From Ovis canadensis (lineage: Eukaryota > Chordata > Mammalia > Artiodactyla > Bovidae), in NCBI RefSeq assembly GCF_042477335.2, contig NC_091255.1, positions 49,640,501 to 49,704,500 on the forward strand: a stretch of 64,000 nt of DNA. The letters run 5' to 3'. How positions within the stretch are numbered: the stretch's first letter is position 1; the number at the start of each line of letters is the position of its first letter. This document shows positions 21,243 through 33,099 of this stretch, piece by piece. The notes beneath the pieces are model-generated. The model did no database searches and was not told the DNA's origin. It worked only from the letters and a program-made list of their open reading frames with translations. The translations under genes and the position numbers were made by a program.

Positions 21243-23627
21243 TGTACTCTCACCACTTTCATTCAATATAGTTTTAGAAGTCCCAGCCATGGCAAACAGA
21301 GAAGAAAAAGAAATCAAAGAAATTCAAACTGAAGTAAAACTGTCACTGTTTGTTGATGACATGATACTATACATAAAAAATCCTTAAGATGCCACCAGAA
21401 AACTATTAGAGCTAATCAAGCAGCTTGGTAAAGTTGCATGATACAAAATTAATACACAGAAATCTCTTCCATTTCCATACACTAACAACGAAAGATCAAA
21501 AGAGAAATTAAGGAAACAATCTCATTTACCATTGTAACTAAAAGAATGAAATCCTGGGAATTAACCTACCCCAGGAGGCAAAAGATGTGTACTCAGAAAA
21601 CAATAAGACACTGATGAATGAAAGTAAAGATGCCACAAGCAGATGGAGAGATACACCATGTTCTTGGCTTGGAAGAAGTCATTGTGAAAATGACTGTACT
21701 GCCCCAAGCAACCTAAAAATTCAGTACAATCCCTATCAAATTACCAAGGGCATTTTCCACAGAATTAGAATACCCCAAATAGGCAAAGCAATTTTGAGAA
21801 AGAAAAACGGAGGCGGAAGGACCAAGCTCCCTGACTTCAGACAATAATATGAACCTACAGTCATCATGGTACTGGCACAAAAACAGAAATATAGATCAGT
21901 GAAACCAGATAGAAAGCCCAGAGATAAACCCACACACCTATGGTCACCTAATCTTTGACAAAGGAGGCAAGAATATATAATAGAGAAATGCAGTGTCTTC
22001 AGTAAGTGGTGGGGGGAAGACTGGACAGCTACATGTAAAATAATGAAATTAGAACACTCCCTAACACTATATACTGGAGAAGGCAATGGCACCCCACTCC
22101 AGTACTCTTGCCTGGAAAATCCCATGGACGGAGGAGCCTGGTGGGCTGCAGTCCATGGGGTTGCTAAGAGCGACACGACTGAGCAACTTCACTTTCACTT
22201 TTCACTTTCCTGCTTTGGAGAAGGAAATGGCAACCCACTCCAGTGTTCTTGCCCAGAGAATCCCAGGGACGGGGGAGCCTGGTAGGCTGCTGTCTATGGG
22301 GTCGCACAGAGTCAGACACGACTGAAGTGACTTAGCAGCAGCAGCAACACTATATACAAAAATAAACTTAAAATTGATTAAAGACCTAAAGGTAAGGCCA
22401 GACACTATCAAACTCTTAGAGGAAAACATAGGCAGAATACTCTTGGACATAAATCACAACAAGACCTTTTTTGATTCATTTCCTTGAGTAATGGAAATAA
22501 AACAAAAAATAAACAAATGGGGCATAGTGAAACTTAAAAGCTTTTATGCAGTAAAGAAAATCATAAATAAGATGAAAAGACAGCCCGCAGAATGGGAGAA
22601 AATATTTGCAATGAAGCAACCAATAACAGATCAATCTCCAAAATACACAAACAATACTGATATCACTTACTATCAAAATCAAATCAGTATCAAAAAACAA
22701 ACAACCCAATCAAAAAATGGGTGGAAGATCTAAATAGGCATTTATCCAGAGAAGATACACAGATGGCCAACAAGCCCATGAAAAGATGCTCACCATCACA
22801 CATTATTAGAGAAACGAAGATCAAAGCTACTGTGAGGAATCGCAGTCAGAGTGGCCATCATCGAAAAGTCTACAAGCAATAAATGCTGGAGAGAGTATGG
22901 AAAAAAGGGAGTCCTCTTACACTGTTGGTGGGAATACAAATTGATACAGCCAATATAGAGAACAGCATGAAGGGTCCTTAAAAAACTAAAAATAGAACCA
23001 CTATATGATCCAGCAACCCGACTCCTGAGAGGATACTTGGAGAAAACTATAATTCAAAAAACACATGCATTCCGACGATTATTGCAGCACTATTTACAAG
23101 AGGCAGGGCATTGAGGCAACATGAATGTCCGCCAATAGAAGGATGGATAAAGAAGATGTGTACAATGGAGTATTACTCAGTCCTAAAAAGGAATGGAATT
23201 GTGAAGTTTGCAGAGACACTGGCGACCGAGAGACTGTCATACAGAGTCAGAAAGAGAAAGACAAACATTGTATAATATTGATTATATGTGGAATCTAGAA
23301 AAATGATACAGATGAACTTATTTGCAAAGCAGAAATAGAGACACATATAGATAGTGGACTTATGGATACAAGGGTGGGAAGTGGGGAGTGGGATGAATTG
23401 GGAGATTGAGATTGACATATACACACTACTATGTATAAACTAGATTAACTAATAAAAGTCTCCTGTTTAGCACAGGGAACTCTACTTAGTGTTCTGTGAT
23501 AACATATGGGAAGAAAATCCAATAAAGAGGGGATATATGTATACATATGGTTGACTCGCTTTGCTGTACAACAGAAACTAACACAACATTGTAAAGCAGC
23601 TATACTCCAATAAAAATTAATTTAAAA
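21243..23627 (+). mobile_element. L1 3' half (ORF2 3' portion and 3' UTR), interrupted by a SINE dimer
   Basis: Sense L1. The reverse-transcriptase block around 21,343-21,375 reads [11 protein letters not shown], and sequence then runs through the ORF2 C-terminal region to the 3' UTR and tail near 23,600 (CCAATAAAAATTAATTTAAA). Many frame breaks make it non-functional. The SINE dimer at 22,075-22,345 interrupts it. Head-to-head with the antisense L1 on its left. Confidence 0.88.
22075..22345 (+). mobile_element. Dimeric Bov-tA2 SINE with AGC tail, recent
   Basis: Two consecutive Bov-tA units separated by CACTTTCACTTTTCACTTTC and ending in (AGC)n. A perfect 12-bp target-site duplication, AACACTATATAC, lies at 22,063-22,074 and 22,346-22,357. 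Confidence 0.95.
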
Positions 23628-24151
23628 GAAGTTTTTTCCCATAAACATTGTGTGCATATTGATACACTGTTCAGAGGTGGTGGGCTGGGAGACTATGCAG
23701 CTGTTCTGTGACGACACAGTCTGAAATGTGATTAATGGGCATGCTTCTTCAGGAATCATTGCCATGGCAGTTGAGGAATTGCATGGGGGAAACATCCTCA
23801 TTATTTTTCAGCTTTACTCTTCCTATGATTCACCAGACAAGGTATTGGATCACTTTAGTATCATTTCCATCATTCAAAAGAAAGTGACTCAGGCCTCAAG
23901 AACTAAGGCTCCCAAAATGGAGTTTCAAACATAATTTCAAAACTTTAAAAGGAATGTAAATTGACCGAACATACAGTCACATTTGGGAGAAAGCCAAGCG
24001 CAATCTCATTGAAGTAGATCCTCAACTCTCTTGCTTACATTTGGTTGTCCATGTACACTCAGGATTTCTTCAAAGCCATAACCAGAGCCTAGAAAGAAAC
24101 TTGTTATTCTGTTCTTTTTTCCCTTCCCCCCACTCCAACTTTACTGAGATA
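23628..24151. other. Intergenic, no gene recognised
   Basis: Unclassified sequence with no coding family signal. Confidence 0.5.
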
Positions 24152-24685
24152 CCAAAAAAGGATGTCCTTTTCATCATAGGGGACTGGAATGCAAAAGGAG
24201 GAGGTCAAGAATACCTGGAGTAACAGGCAAGTTTGGCCTCGGAGTACAAAATGAAGCAAGGCAAAGACTAACGGAGTTTTGCCGAGAGAATGCACTGGTT
24301 GTAGCAAACACCCTCTTCCAACAACACAAGAAATGACTCTATCCATGGACATCACCAGATGGTCAATACCAAAATCAGATTAATTATGTTCTTTGCAGCT
24401 GAAGATGGAGAAGCTCTATACAGTCAGCAAAAACAAGACTGGGAGCTGACTGTGGCTCGAATCATTAACTCCTTATGGCAAAATTCAGACTGAAATTGAA
24501 GAAGTAGGGAAAACCACCAGACCATTCAGGTATGACCTAAATCAAATCCCTTACATACAGTGGAAGTGACAATAAATTCAAGGGATTAGATCTGATGGAC
24601 AGAGTGCCTGAAGAACTATGGATGGCGGTTCATAGCATTGTACAGGAGGCTGTGATCAAAAGCATCCCCAAGAAAAAGAAATCAG

Positions 24686-25559
24686 CAGTTCAGTTCACTC
24701 AGTCATGTCCAATTCTTTGCAACCCCATGGACAGCAGCACACCAGGCTTCCCTGTCCATCATTAACTCCCAAGCTTGCTCAAACTCATGTCCATCATTTG
24801 GTGATTCCATCCAACCATCTCACCCTCTGTCATCCCCATCTCCTCCTGCCTTCAATCTTTCCCAACATCAGGATCTTTTCCAAAGAGTCACTTCTTCACA
24901 TCAGGTAGCCAAAGTATTGGAGCTTCAACTTCAACATCAGTCCTTCCAATGAACATTCAGGATTGATGTCCTTTAGGATTGAGTGGTTTGATCTCCCTGC
25001 AGTCCAAGGAACCCCCAAGAGCCTTCCCCAACACCACAGTTTTAAAAAGCATCAATTCTTTGGCGCTCAGCTTCTTTTATGGTCCAACTCGCACATCCAG
25101 ACATGACTACTAGAAAAACCATAGCTTTGATTAGACAGACCTTTGTTGGCAAAGTAAAGTCTCTGCTTTTCAATATGCTATCTAGGTTTGTCATAGCTTT
25201 TCTTCCAAGGAGCAAGCATCTTTTAATTTCATGGTTGCCCCCACTCCAGTACTCTTGCCTGGAAAATCCCATGGACGGAGGAGCCTGGTAGGCTGCAGTC
25301 CATGGGGTCGCGAAGAGTCAGACACAACTGAGTGCCTTCAGTTTCACGCATTGGAGAAGGAAATGGCAACTCACTCCAGTATTCTTGCCTGGAGAATCCC
25401 AAGGATGGTGGAGCCTGGTGGGTTGCCGTCTATGGGGTTGCACAGAGTTGGACACGACTGAAGCGACTTAGCAGCAGCAGCAGTCACCATCAGCTGTGAT
25501 TTGGGTGCCCATGAAGATAACGTCTGTCACTGTTTCCATTGTTTCTTGATCTACTTGCC
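24686..25559 (-). mobile_element. Antisense BovB inserted in the long BovB
   Basis: Reverse-oriented BovB tail beginning CAGTTCAGTTCACTCAGTCA and continuing past CTTTTAATTTCATGG, where a SINE dimer is inserted, to about 25,559. Host BovB sequence resumes with GGCAAAATGGTTGTTGGAGG. Confidence 0.88.
25234..25484 (+). mobile_element. Dimeric Bov-tA2 SINE with AGC tail inside the antisense BovB
   Basis: Two Bov-tA units in tandem, joined by a TTCAGTTTCACGCATTGGAG linker and ending (GCA)n. Near consensus, so the youngest layer of this nest. Confidence 0.92.
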
Positions 25560-26462
25560 ATAGGCAAAATGGTTGTTGGAGGAGGCCTTACAAATAGCTG
25601 AGAAAAGAAGAGAAATGAAAGGCAAAGGAGAAAAAGAAAAAATATATCCAACTGAATACAGAGTTCCAAAGAAGAGCAAAGAGAGATAAGAAAGCCTTCC
25701 TAAGAGATCAGTGCAAAGAAACAGAAGAAAACAACAGAATGGGAAAAACTAGAGATCTCTTCAGGAAAATTAGAGATACCAAGGGAACATTTCATGCAAA
25801 GATGGGCACAATAATGGACAGAAACAGAAGCAGAAGATATTAAGAAAAGGTGACAAGAATACACAGAAGGACTATACAAAAAAGATCTTAATGACCCAGA
25901 TAACCATGATGGTGTAAACACTCACCTAGAGCCAGACATCCTGGAAGGTGGAGTCAAGTGGGCCTTAGGAAGCATCACTATTCGTGGGGGTGATGGAATT
26001 TCAGTTGAGCTATTTCAAGTCCCAAAAGTGCTGTACTCAATATGTCAGCAAATTTGGAAAACTCAGCAGTGGTCACAGGATTGGAAAAGGTCAGTTTTCA
26101 TTCCAATCCCAAAAAAGGACAATGTCAAAGAATGTTCAAATTACAGCAGAATTGCACTCATCTCACACGCTAGCAAAGTAATGCTGAAAATCCTCTGAGC
26201 TATGCGTCAATAGTAGATGAATCGAGAACTTCCAGATGTTCAAGCTGGATTTAGAAAAGGCTTAGGAACGAGAGATCAAAATGCCAACATCCATTGGATC
26301 ATAGAAAAAAAAAAAGAGAATTCCAGAAAAACATCTACTTCTGCTTCATTGATTGCCTAGGTTTGACTGACTGTGTGGATCACAACAAACTGTGGAAAAA
26401 TCTTAAAGAGATGGGAATACCAGACCTCCTACCTGACTCCTGAGAAATCTTTATGCAGGTCA

Positions 26463-26632
26463 AAAACCTAGAGGGGTGGGATGGGTAGGGAGATGGGAGG
26501 GAGTTTCAAAAGGGAGGGAATATATGTATCCCTATGGCTGATTCATGTTGAGGTTTGACAGAAAAGAGCAAAATTCTGTAAAGCAATTATCCATCAAAAA
26601 AAAAAAAAAAAAAAGAAGAAGAAGAAAGAAAC
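26463..26632 (+). mobile_element. L1 3' end inserted in the long BovB
   Basis: Sense L1 tail (GGGATGGGTAGGGAGATGGG, then CCCTATGGCTGATTCATGTT) with a poly(A) run at 26,597-26,614 and GAA repeats. It splits the BovB reverse-transcriptase region. Confidence 0.85.
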
Positions 26633-27581
26633 AGAACCAGGCATGGAACAATGGACTGGTTCAAAACTGGAAAAGAAGTACGTCAACACAATATATTGTC
26701 ATCTTGCCTATTTAACTTATATGCAGAGTACATCGTGTAAAATGTTGGACTGGATGAAGCACAAGCTGGAATCAAGATTGCTGGGAGAAATATCAATAAC
26801 CTCAGATATGCAGATGACACCACCCTCGTGGCAGAAAGTGAAGAGGAACTAAAGAACCTCTTGGTGAAAGTAAAGAGAAGAGTGAAAAACCTGGCTTAAA
26901 ACTCAGCATTCAATAAACGAAGATCACGGCATCTGGTCCCATCAGTTCATGGCAAATAGATGGGGAAACAATGGAAACAGTGAGAAGCTTCATTTTCTTG
27001 GGCTCCAAAATCACTGCAGATGGTGACTGTAACCATGAAATTAAAAGACACTTGCTCCTTGGAAGAAAAGCTATGATCACCCTAAACAGCAGAGACATTA
27101 CTTTGCTGATAAAGGTCCATCTAGTCAAAGCCATGGTTTTCCCAGTAGTCATGTATGGATGTAGGAGTTGGACCATAAAGAAAGCTGAGCACTGAACAAT
27201 TGATGCTTTTGAACTGTGGTATTGGAGAAGGCTCTTGAGAGTCCCTTAGACTGCAGGGAGATCAAACCACTCAATCCTAAAGGAAATCAGTCCTGAATAT
27301 TCACTGGAAGGACTGTTGATGAAGCTGAAGCTGAAGCTCCAAACCTTTGGCTACCTGATGCAAAGAACTAACTCTTTGGAAAAGACCCTGATGCTGGGAA
27401 AGATTGAAAGCAGGAGGAGATGGGGACAACAGAGGGTGAGATGGTTGGATGGAATCACCAACTTGATGGACAGGAGTTTGAGTAAGCTCTGGGAGTTGGT
27501 GATGGACAGGGAAGCCTGGTGTGTTGCAGTTCATGGGGTCACAAAGAGTCCGACATGACTGAGCGACAGAACTTAACTGAC

Positions 27582-27758
27582 ATATAGCTCTGTAATTTTA
27601 AGGTGCATGTTGTGATGATTTGATATATGTCTATATTGCAAAATGTTTACCACAGTAAGGCTAGTTAACATTCTTTCCCTTACCTAATTGTCATTTTGTT
27701 GTTGTTATGATGAGGATATTAAAGCTCTACTCTCAGAGTATCTTTCAAGTATACAGTA
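27582..27758 (-). mobile_element. Old L1 3' UTR fragment, antisense
   Basis: Reverse-oriented L1 sequence such as GGTGCATGTTGTGATGATTT; it resumes after the DNA transposon at 28,010. Confidence 0.65.
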
Positions 27759-27760
27759 TA

Positions 27761-28007
27761 CAGTTGACTCTTGAACAACACAGGTTTGAACTGCATAGGT
27801 CTGTTTATATGGAAATCTTTTTCAGTCATAAATGCTACAGTGACATATGACCTGTGGTTGGTTTCATCATGGATATGGAGGAACTGCAAGTACAGAGGAA
27901 CCACAGATATGAAGTCTCGGATATGGAGGGCAGAATATAAGTTGTACTTGGATTTTGACTGTGCAGAGTCAGTGCCCCTAACCCCAGAGTAGTTCAAGGG
28001 TCAATCA
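27761..28007. mobile_element. Tigger-like (Tc1/mariner) non-autonomous DNA transposon
   Basis: Begins CAGTTGACTCTTGAACAACA and ends with the imperfect inverted repeat GTTCAAGGGTCAATCA. TA dinucleotides flank both ends (27,759-27,760 and 28,008-28,009), as expected for this superfamily. Internal short-range symmetry matches the MER2-type elements. Long fossilised. Confidence 0.75.
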
Positions 28008-28009
28008 TA

Positions 28010-29040
28010 GTATTGTTAACTATAGTCACCATGCTGTACATTAGATCCTTGGAATTTATTCATCTCATAAGTGAAAGTTTGTGCCTTTTGACCCAAATCT
28101 CCTCATTTCTTCTACCCCTCAGCCCTTGGTAACTACTTTTCTACTCTAGGTTTCTTTGAGTCTGATGGTTTTAATTCCATGTATAAGTGAAATCATTACA
28201 ATATATGCTTTTCTCATGTCCAACTTATTTCATTCAGCATTATGCCTTTAAGTTTCACCCCTGTTATCACAAAAGGCAGGATTTCCTTCTTTTTGTGGCT
28301 ATTATATATATATATATAATTTAGCCTAATTAACAACTAATTTTATTTAGTCATTCATCTGTTGGACATTTGGTTGTCTCAATGTCTTAGCTATTGTAAA
28401 TTACTCTTGTGAACATGTGGAAATCTCTTTGAGATAGTGATTTCATCTTCTTTGGATGTATACCAAGAAGTGGAATTGCTGGATCATAGAGTAGTTCTAT
28501 TTTCAGTTTTTTGAAGAACCTCCAAACTGTTTTCCATAGTAGCTGTAGCAATTTACACCCCCCTCCCAAATAACAGTGTACCAAGGTTCCCTTTTCTCTA
28601 CATCATCACACTAGTATTTGTTATCTCTTGTCTTTTTGATAATATCCATTCTAACAGGCGTGAGGTGATATCACATTGTGGTTTTGATTTGCATTTCCCT
28701 GGTGATTAGCATTGTTGAACATCTTTTCAACATGTACTGTTGACCATCTATATGCCTTCTTTGAAAAAATGTTTACAAATCCTCTGCTTATTTTTTAAGT
28801 GGATTGGTTTTCTGCTGTCTTTTGTTTTGGTCTGTTGCTATTTAGTTGCAGGAGTTCCTTGTGTTTTGTGGATATTAACTGCTTATCAGATACACAGTTT
28901 GCAAGTAGTTTCTCCCATTTGGTGGGTTGCCTTTTCATTTGTAGTTTGCTTCTTTCGTTCCATAGAAACTTTTTAGTTTGATGTAGTCCCGTCTGCTAAT
29001 TTTTGCTTTTATTGCTTATGCTAGATTCTTCTCAAGGCAC
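28010..29040 (-). mobile_element. Old L1 fragment, antisense
   Basis: Reverse-oriented L1 3' UTR and ORF2 3' end (TCATTCATCTGTTGGACATT, TTGATAATATCCATTCTAAC). A (TA)n run lies at 28,303-28,319. Continuation of the L1 interrupted by the Tigger-like element. Confidence 0.8.
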
Positions 29041-30212
29041 ATTGTCTAACAATCAGTTTTTCCTCTTGCTAGGGGTGAGGTGTCTTCATAATGGTCACAT
29101 TTTGGGCATGGAGAACCTCTTCAGAGGACAATCTCAGGTAAGAAGACTCATGTCTCTACTCTAAACACTTCTGATCCAAACTGTTCTAAGATGACTTTTT
29201 TCTTTCTTTTATAAAGATATACAAAGAATGAGAGGCCATGAGCCCTTCAGTAAGTAATTCCAGTGTTTTCAGTTGAGGATACGCATTCTACCACACACCC
29301 AAGTTTCATTTCCTGGCAGAGAAAATATGGGTCATGTGTGAATAATTCATGCCACTGAGCTCTGTGATTTGACACTGGTGGCAAGTTATGTGCTATTTTC
29401 TGATGCCACTTATTCTAAAACCAGACAACACTCATTGAAAACTTTGCAACTTACTATGTGTCTTTGGGCCATATGGGATAATAATAGATGTGTAATTAAG
29501 GTTGTTGTGAAGGTTAAATGAGCTAATAATTTTGTCAAGCACTAAGAACAGTGCCTGGCACTTAGTGTCTTATATTTGTTGAGTTAATAAATATATTTTA
29601 ATAGGTATTGTTTCAGTGGTGCTTTATAAGCTCTAAATTTTGAATTTAGAACAAAGATGAATGGTGTTTGAAGTGCTAAGTAGCCAGTTCTCTGCTCTGT
29701 CACCAGAAAATACATATTAAATAGGATTATTCAGTGGGGGATTTCATTAATCATGTAAAATAAAAATATCTTGAAGGAAGATATTATCATTCCCTCTATT
29801 TGAGCACCAATCTCTGTAAAGGGGAGCCAGGCTACTATAGAACTGATGAGAAGAACGTGTGTCAGAATTGTGGATTGTCACGCTAACTATCACAATGTGT
29901 GAGAGTCCCACAGCCCATGCAACAGAGGGAGGTCCTAAAAAACAATCATAAAAGAAAAGGCGTAAAATTTAGTCAGATTCTTAGTGATGATGGACAACAT
30001 ATTTTGCATAATGAATGCTAGGGCTTTATTTAACAGTATCATTCAACAACCACATTATGAGCAAATTTTAACATGAAAAATACTGTCTTGAATTCTCAAT
30101 TCTCAGTTGCTATACAAAAGGAGAAAAGCAATTATACATGTAATCAAAAACAGCTAGCAATTTTCAACAATTTTTATTGGTACATATTGAAAGTGGACCT
30201 TACTTTATGCCA
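29041..30212. other. Intergenic, no gene recognised
   Basis: More than 1 kb of unclassified AT-rich sequence without coding signal. Confidence 0.5.
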
Positions 30213-30450
30213 TTGCTGCTGCTGCTGCTGCTAAGTCGCTTCAGTTGTGTCCGACTCTGTGTGTCCCCATAGATGGCAGCCCACCAGGCTCCCCCCGTCC
30301 CTGGGATTCTCCAGGCAAGAACACTGAAGTGGGTTGCCATTTCCTTCTCCAATGCATGAAAGTGAAAAGTGAAAGTGAAGTCGCTCAGTTGTATCTGACT
30401 CTTCACGACCCCATGGACTGCAGCCTACCAGGGTCCTCTGTCCATGGGAT
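30213..30450 (-). mobile_element. Dimeric Bov-tA2 SINE, antisense
   Basis: Starts with (GCT)n (complement of the AGC tail), then two reverse Bov-tA units joined by GAAAGTGAAAAGTGAAAGTG. The third such dimer in the window. Confidence 0.92.
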
Positions 30451-30808
30451 TTTAACAGGTGTCATTTCCGTGAATGAATACTCAGACTGGGAATGTAAGT
30501 GGTAACCTGATGTAGACTCCTTACTGGTCACTACTGAAGACCATTTCTCAGGTGTTTGGTACCTACCTGTCTGAACTGTGGGCATTGGTGACTTGGAGAT
30601 ATAGCTGTTTTTGTCTTTATAATCAGCTACTGTGTCCTATAAATGCCATTTACAACGATAATGAGGAAACTGCCCAGATTTCAGTTATTTTAGAGAACAA
30701 CAAGAGGGTTATTTCCTGTCTTGCTTTGGATTTCTCTGGAAAATAGAGACAGAATCTAATGAAAGGAAATATCACAGAGACCATGATTTCTATGCCCAAA
30801 GTGTTACG

Positions 30809-30814
30809 TTTATT
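30809..30814 (-). promoter_or_regulatory. Polyadenylation signal of KRTAP2 copy 2
   Basis: AATAAA in the gene direction, 212 bp past the stop, in the context ACGTTTATTAGAGA. Confidence 0.6.
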
Positions 30815-31025
30815 AGAGAACCAGCAACACAATATAGGAGTGAGCAGGGGTCTTGGGAGGACAGGATAGTTTTCATCAGTAATTAGTTTGAAAAGGGTGC
30901 CGCCTAGTTTGAAGAGAGGAAGAATGGGCTTCTCAAGAAAAGAGGTGTTTCTGCTGTGAAGCTGTGGGACAACAGGACAGACCCCGCCCTCTACTTAGTG
31001 ATGATGAGCGCCCAGGAAGCACTGC

Positions 31026-31424
31026 TCAGCAGCAGCGGGAGGTCCTGAAGGTGCGGCAGGTGGTGCGGCAGGGGGCCGGCTGGCAGCTGGTGGGGCGGCA
31101 GCACGGGGACTGCACAGAGACGGGCTGGCAGCACGTGGTGGCCCAGCAGCAGGGGCGGCAGACCACGGCCTGGCACGACGTGGGGCAGCAGGTGATGGGG
31201 CGGCAGCAGCCCTCCTGCAGGCTGCAGGGGTCGCAGCAGACCGGGCGGCGGCAGGGCTCGCAGATGGGGCGCGTGCAGCGGGACACGAAGGTCACGGGGC
31301 GGCTCACGGTGGTCTGGCTGGACACTGGGCGGCAGCAGCAGGGGTCGCGGTAGTAGCGGGGCTGGAGGCAGCCTCCGCCACAGCTGAGGGAGGAGAAGGT
31401 GGGGCCGCAGCAGGAGCCGGTCAT
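31026..31424 (-). CDS. KRTAP2: Keratin-associated protein 2, copy 2 (high-sulfur, BIIIA-like)
   Basis: Intronless 132-residue KAP2 protein with the same predicted matrix role and the same landmarks as copy 1. It differs at R23 (copy 1 has Cys), S36 (Cys in copy 1) and R130 (Pro in copy 1), giving two fewer cysteines. The Arg at 130 makes the tail RTSRCC. DNA identity with the other copies runs from the stop codon through the 5' UTR and TATA box. The 3' UTR beyond the stop is unrelated. The promoter shows small private changes (TCCTCCTGCTCTGGG). It lies 12 kb from copy 1, a gap filled with LINE and SINE insertions. Confidence 0.96.
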   Translation of the reverse strand: MTGSCCGPTFSSLSCGGGCLQPRYYRDPCCCRPVSSQTTVSRPVTFVSRCTRPICEPCRRPVCCDPCSLQEGCCRPITCCPTSCQAVVCRPCCWATTCCQPVSVQSPCCRPTSCQPAPCRTTCRTFRTSRCC

Positions 31425-31509
31425 GGTGGTGTGTGGGGCCGAGTGGGGCTGAGGTGGTGAGAGGAGTTGAGTGTTCTCAGGTGTGAGTGTCTTCCTCCTG
31501 CTCTGGGCC

Positions 31510-31518
31510 CTTTATATA
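31510..31518 (-). promoter_or_regulatory. TATA box of KRTAP2 copy 2
   Basis: TATATAAAG in the gene direction, 86-94 bp upstream of the ATG. Confidence 0.88.
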
Positions 31519-31539
31519 CCCTGGCCAGGAGCTGATGGC

Positions 31540-31989
31540 CCCCACGACACATAATCATTTCCTTGTATTTGTTTATTCCTTCTGAAATAGCCCTGGTAAG
31601 TTTAGTAAGTTCCCTGGACATTTTTTCCAGATGCTCAAGTGCTCATAAAAGACTGTTTTCCTTATTTAATGAAGACTCATTATATTTTTCTATTTACGGT
31701 TCAAGTATGAATTTAATGACACTGACTTCAAAGTGTCCAATTATCATCATAATTCGGTGATGCTTTTGCCAGTTGATGTTTTGATAACATGAGACTGGTT
31801 GTCATGCTCTTACTAATAGTGGAATTGGATTCCCCAACTTATGAGTGTCCTTTAACACTGTTAAGCTTCCTGGGTAAAGCAAGTTCAGAAAAATACTATA
31901 GAGATATTTTGTTTGTCAGCAAAAGAAGAAGTTTTCTGTCTACATTTTGGAGCTACAGCAATGCATCTTAGTAAAACTCTGTCATCAGT
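31540..31989. other. Intergenic, no gene recognised
   Basis: AT-rich upstream DNA of KRTAP2 copy 2; nothing recognised. Confidence 0.5.
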
Positions 31990-32215
31990 AGTTTTTCCCC
32001 CAAGTTTTTTAGTGCTAAAATACACAGAACATAAAATTTACTGTTTTAATCATTTTTTGTGTGTGTACAGTTGAGTGGCATTAAGTACACCCACATTGTT
32101 TTGCCACCATTAGCACTATTCATCACCAGAACTCTTTCATCTTGCAAAACTGAAATCCTGTACCCATTAAACAATGGCTCCCCATGACCCTCTCTCCCCA
32201 GCCCCTGGAAATCTT
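31990..32215 (-). mobile_element. Old L1 3' UTR fragment, antisense
   Basis: Contains CAGTTGAGTGGCATTAAGTA and CCACCATTAGCACTATTCAT, the same segment as at 11,956-12,113 and near 3,800. Confidence 0.65.
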
Positions 32216-32564
32216 CAGTGTAACTTTAAAAAAATCTCCCCTTTCCCCCCTGACATCCCATAAATATTGTTTCCAACACAAATATTGGTCCTAGCTAAAG
32301 GACTGTAGTCAAGTCAGTTATCTGGTATCTTATATGTAAAATGTGGAATATAAACCCAGCTTCTGGAAAGCACCATTCTACTGTTGTTATGTGTTAAGCT
32401 TTTTTGGTCTTAGGTCCATGTTAATTAATTTCTATTAGTTGTATCTTTCCAAATCATGGTAAATTTCATGTAATTTTTGTGATAGCCAGAATTATTGCAT
32501 TCTAACCACATTCTAAGCATTATACTAAAAGAAATAAATGGATTAATTTATTCTTCAAAATATC

Positions 32565-33090
32565 TTATGATACTAGAGAACAAACTTATGGTTACCAAAG
32601 GGGATAGCGGGTGCTGTGTTATACTGTGCTAAATTGCTTCAGTTGTGTCTGACTTTTTGTGACCCTATGGACTGTAGCCTGCCAGGCTCCTCTGTCCATG
32701 GTATTTCCCAGGCAAGAATACTGGAGTAGGTTACCATGCCCTCCTTGGGGATCCTCCCTGATGCAGGGATTGAACCTTCCTCTCTTATGTCCCCTGCATT
32801 GGCAGATGGGTTCTTTACCACTAGCATCATCTGGGAAAGCCTGGATAGCAGGCAGAGGAGGACAAATTAGGAGTTTGGGACTGACATATACACAATACTC
32901 TATATAAAATATGTAAACAGCAAGGGCCTACTGTATAGCACAGGGAACTATGCTTAATATCTTGCAATAAATTATAAAGGAAAGTAATCTGAAAAAGAAT
33001 ATGTATCTATATAAATGTATAATTGGACCACTTTGCTGTACACTTGAAAATGATAGAACATTGTAAATTAACTATACTTCAATAAAAAGA
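32565..33090 (+). mobile_element. Ruminant L1 3' end, split by a SINE
   Basis: Sense L1 tail (GGTTACCAAAGGGGATAGCG; CTACTGTATAGCACAGGGAA; end AACTATACTTCAATAAAAAG) interrupted by an antisense Bov-tA at 32,622-32,841. Confidence 0.85.
32622..32841 (-). mobile_element. Bov-tA SINE, antisense
   Basis: Reverse copy from GTGCTAAATTGCTTCAGTTG to the complement of the tRNA-like head (TTCTTTACCACTAGCATCAT). Confidence 0.9.
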
Positions 33091-33099
33091 AATCCTATG

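Larger units (their letters stand above)
24152..27581 (+). mobile_element. Long BovB (RTE) LINE, 5'-truncated, with nested insertions
   Basis: Sense BovB in three pieces: 24,152-24,683, about 25,560-26,462 and about 26,633-27,581. The first encodes part of an APE-type endonuclease (IIGDWNAKGGGQE, 24,161 onward). The last holds the reverse-transcriptase catalytic box in LRYADDTTLVAESEEE (about 26,805-26,852) and the full 3' end to GACATGACTGAGCGACAG. Pieces are separated by an antisense BovB (24,686-25,559) and an L1 tail (26,463-26,632). Many substitutions and frame breaks indicate an old, inactive copy. It is a host LINE, unrelated to the keratin genes. Confidence 0.92.
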
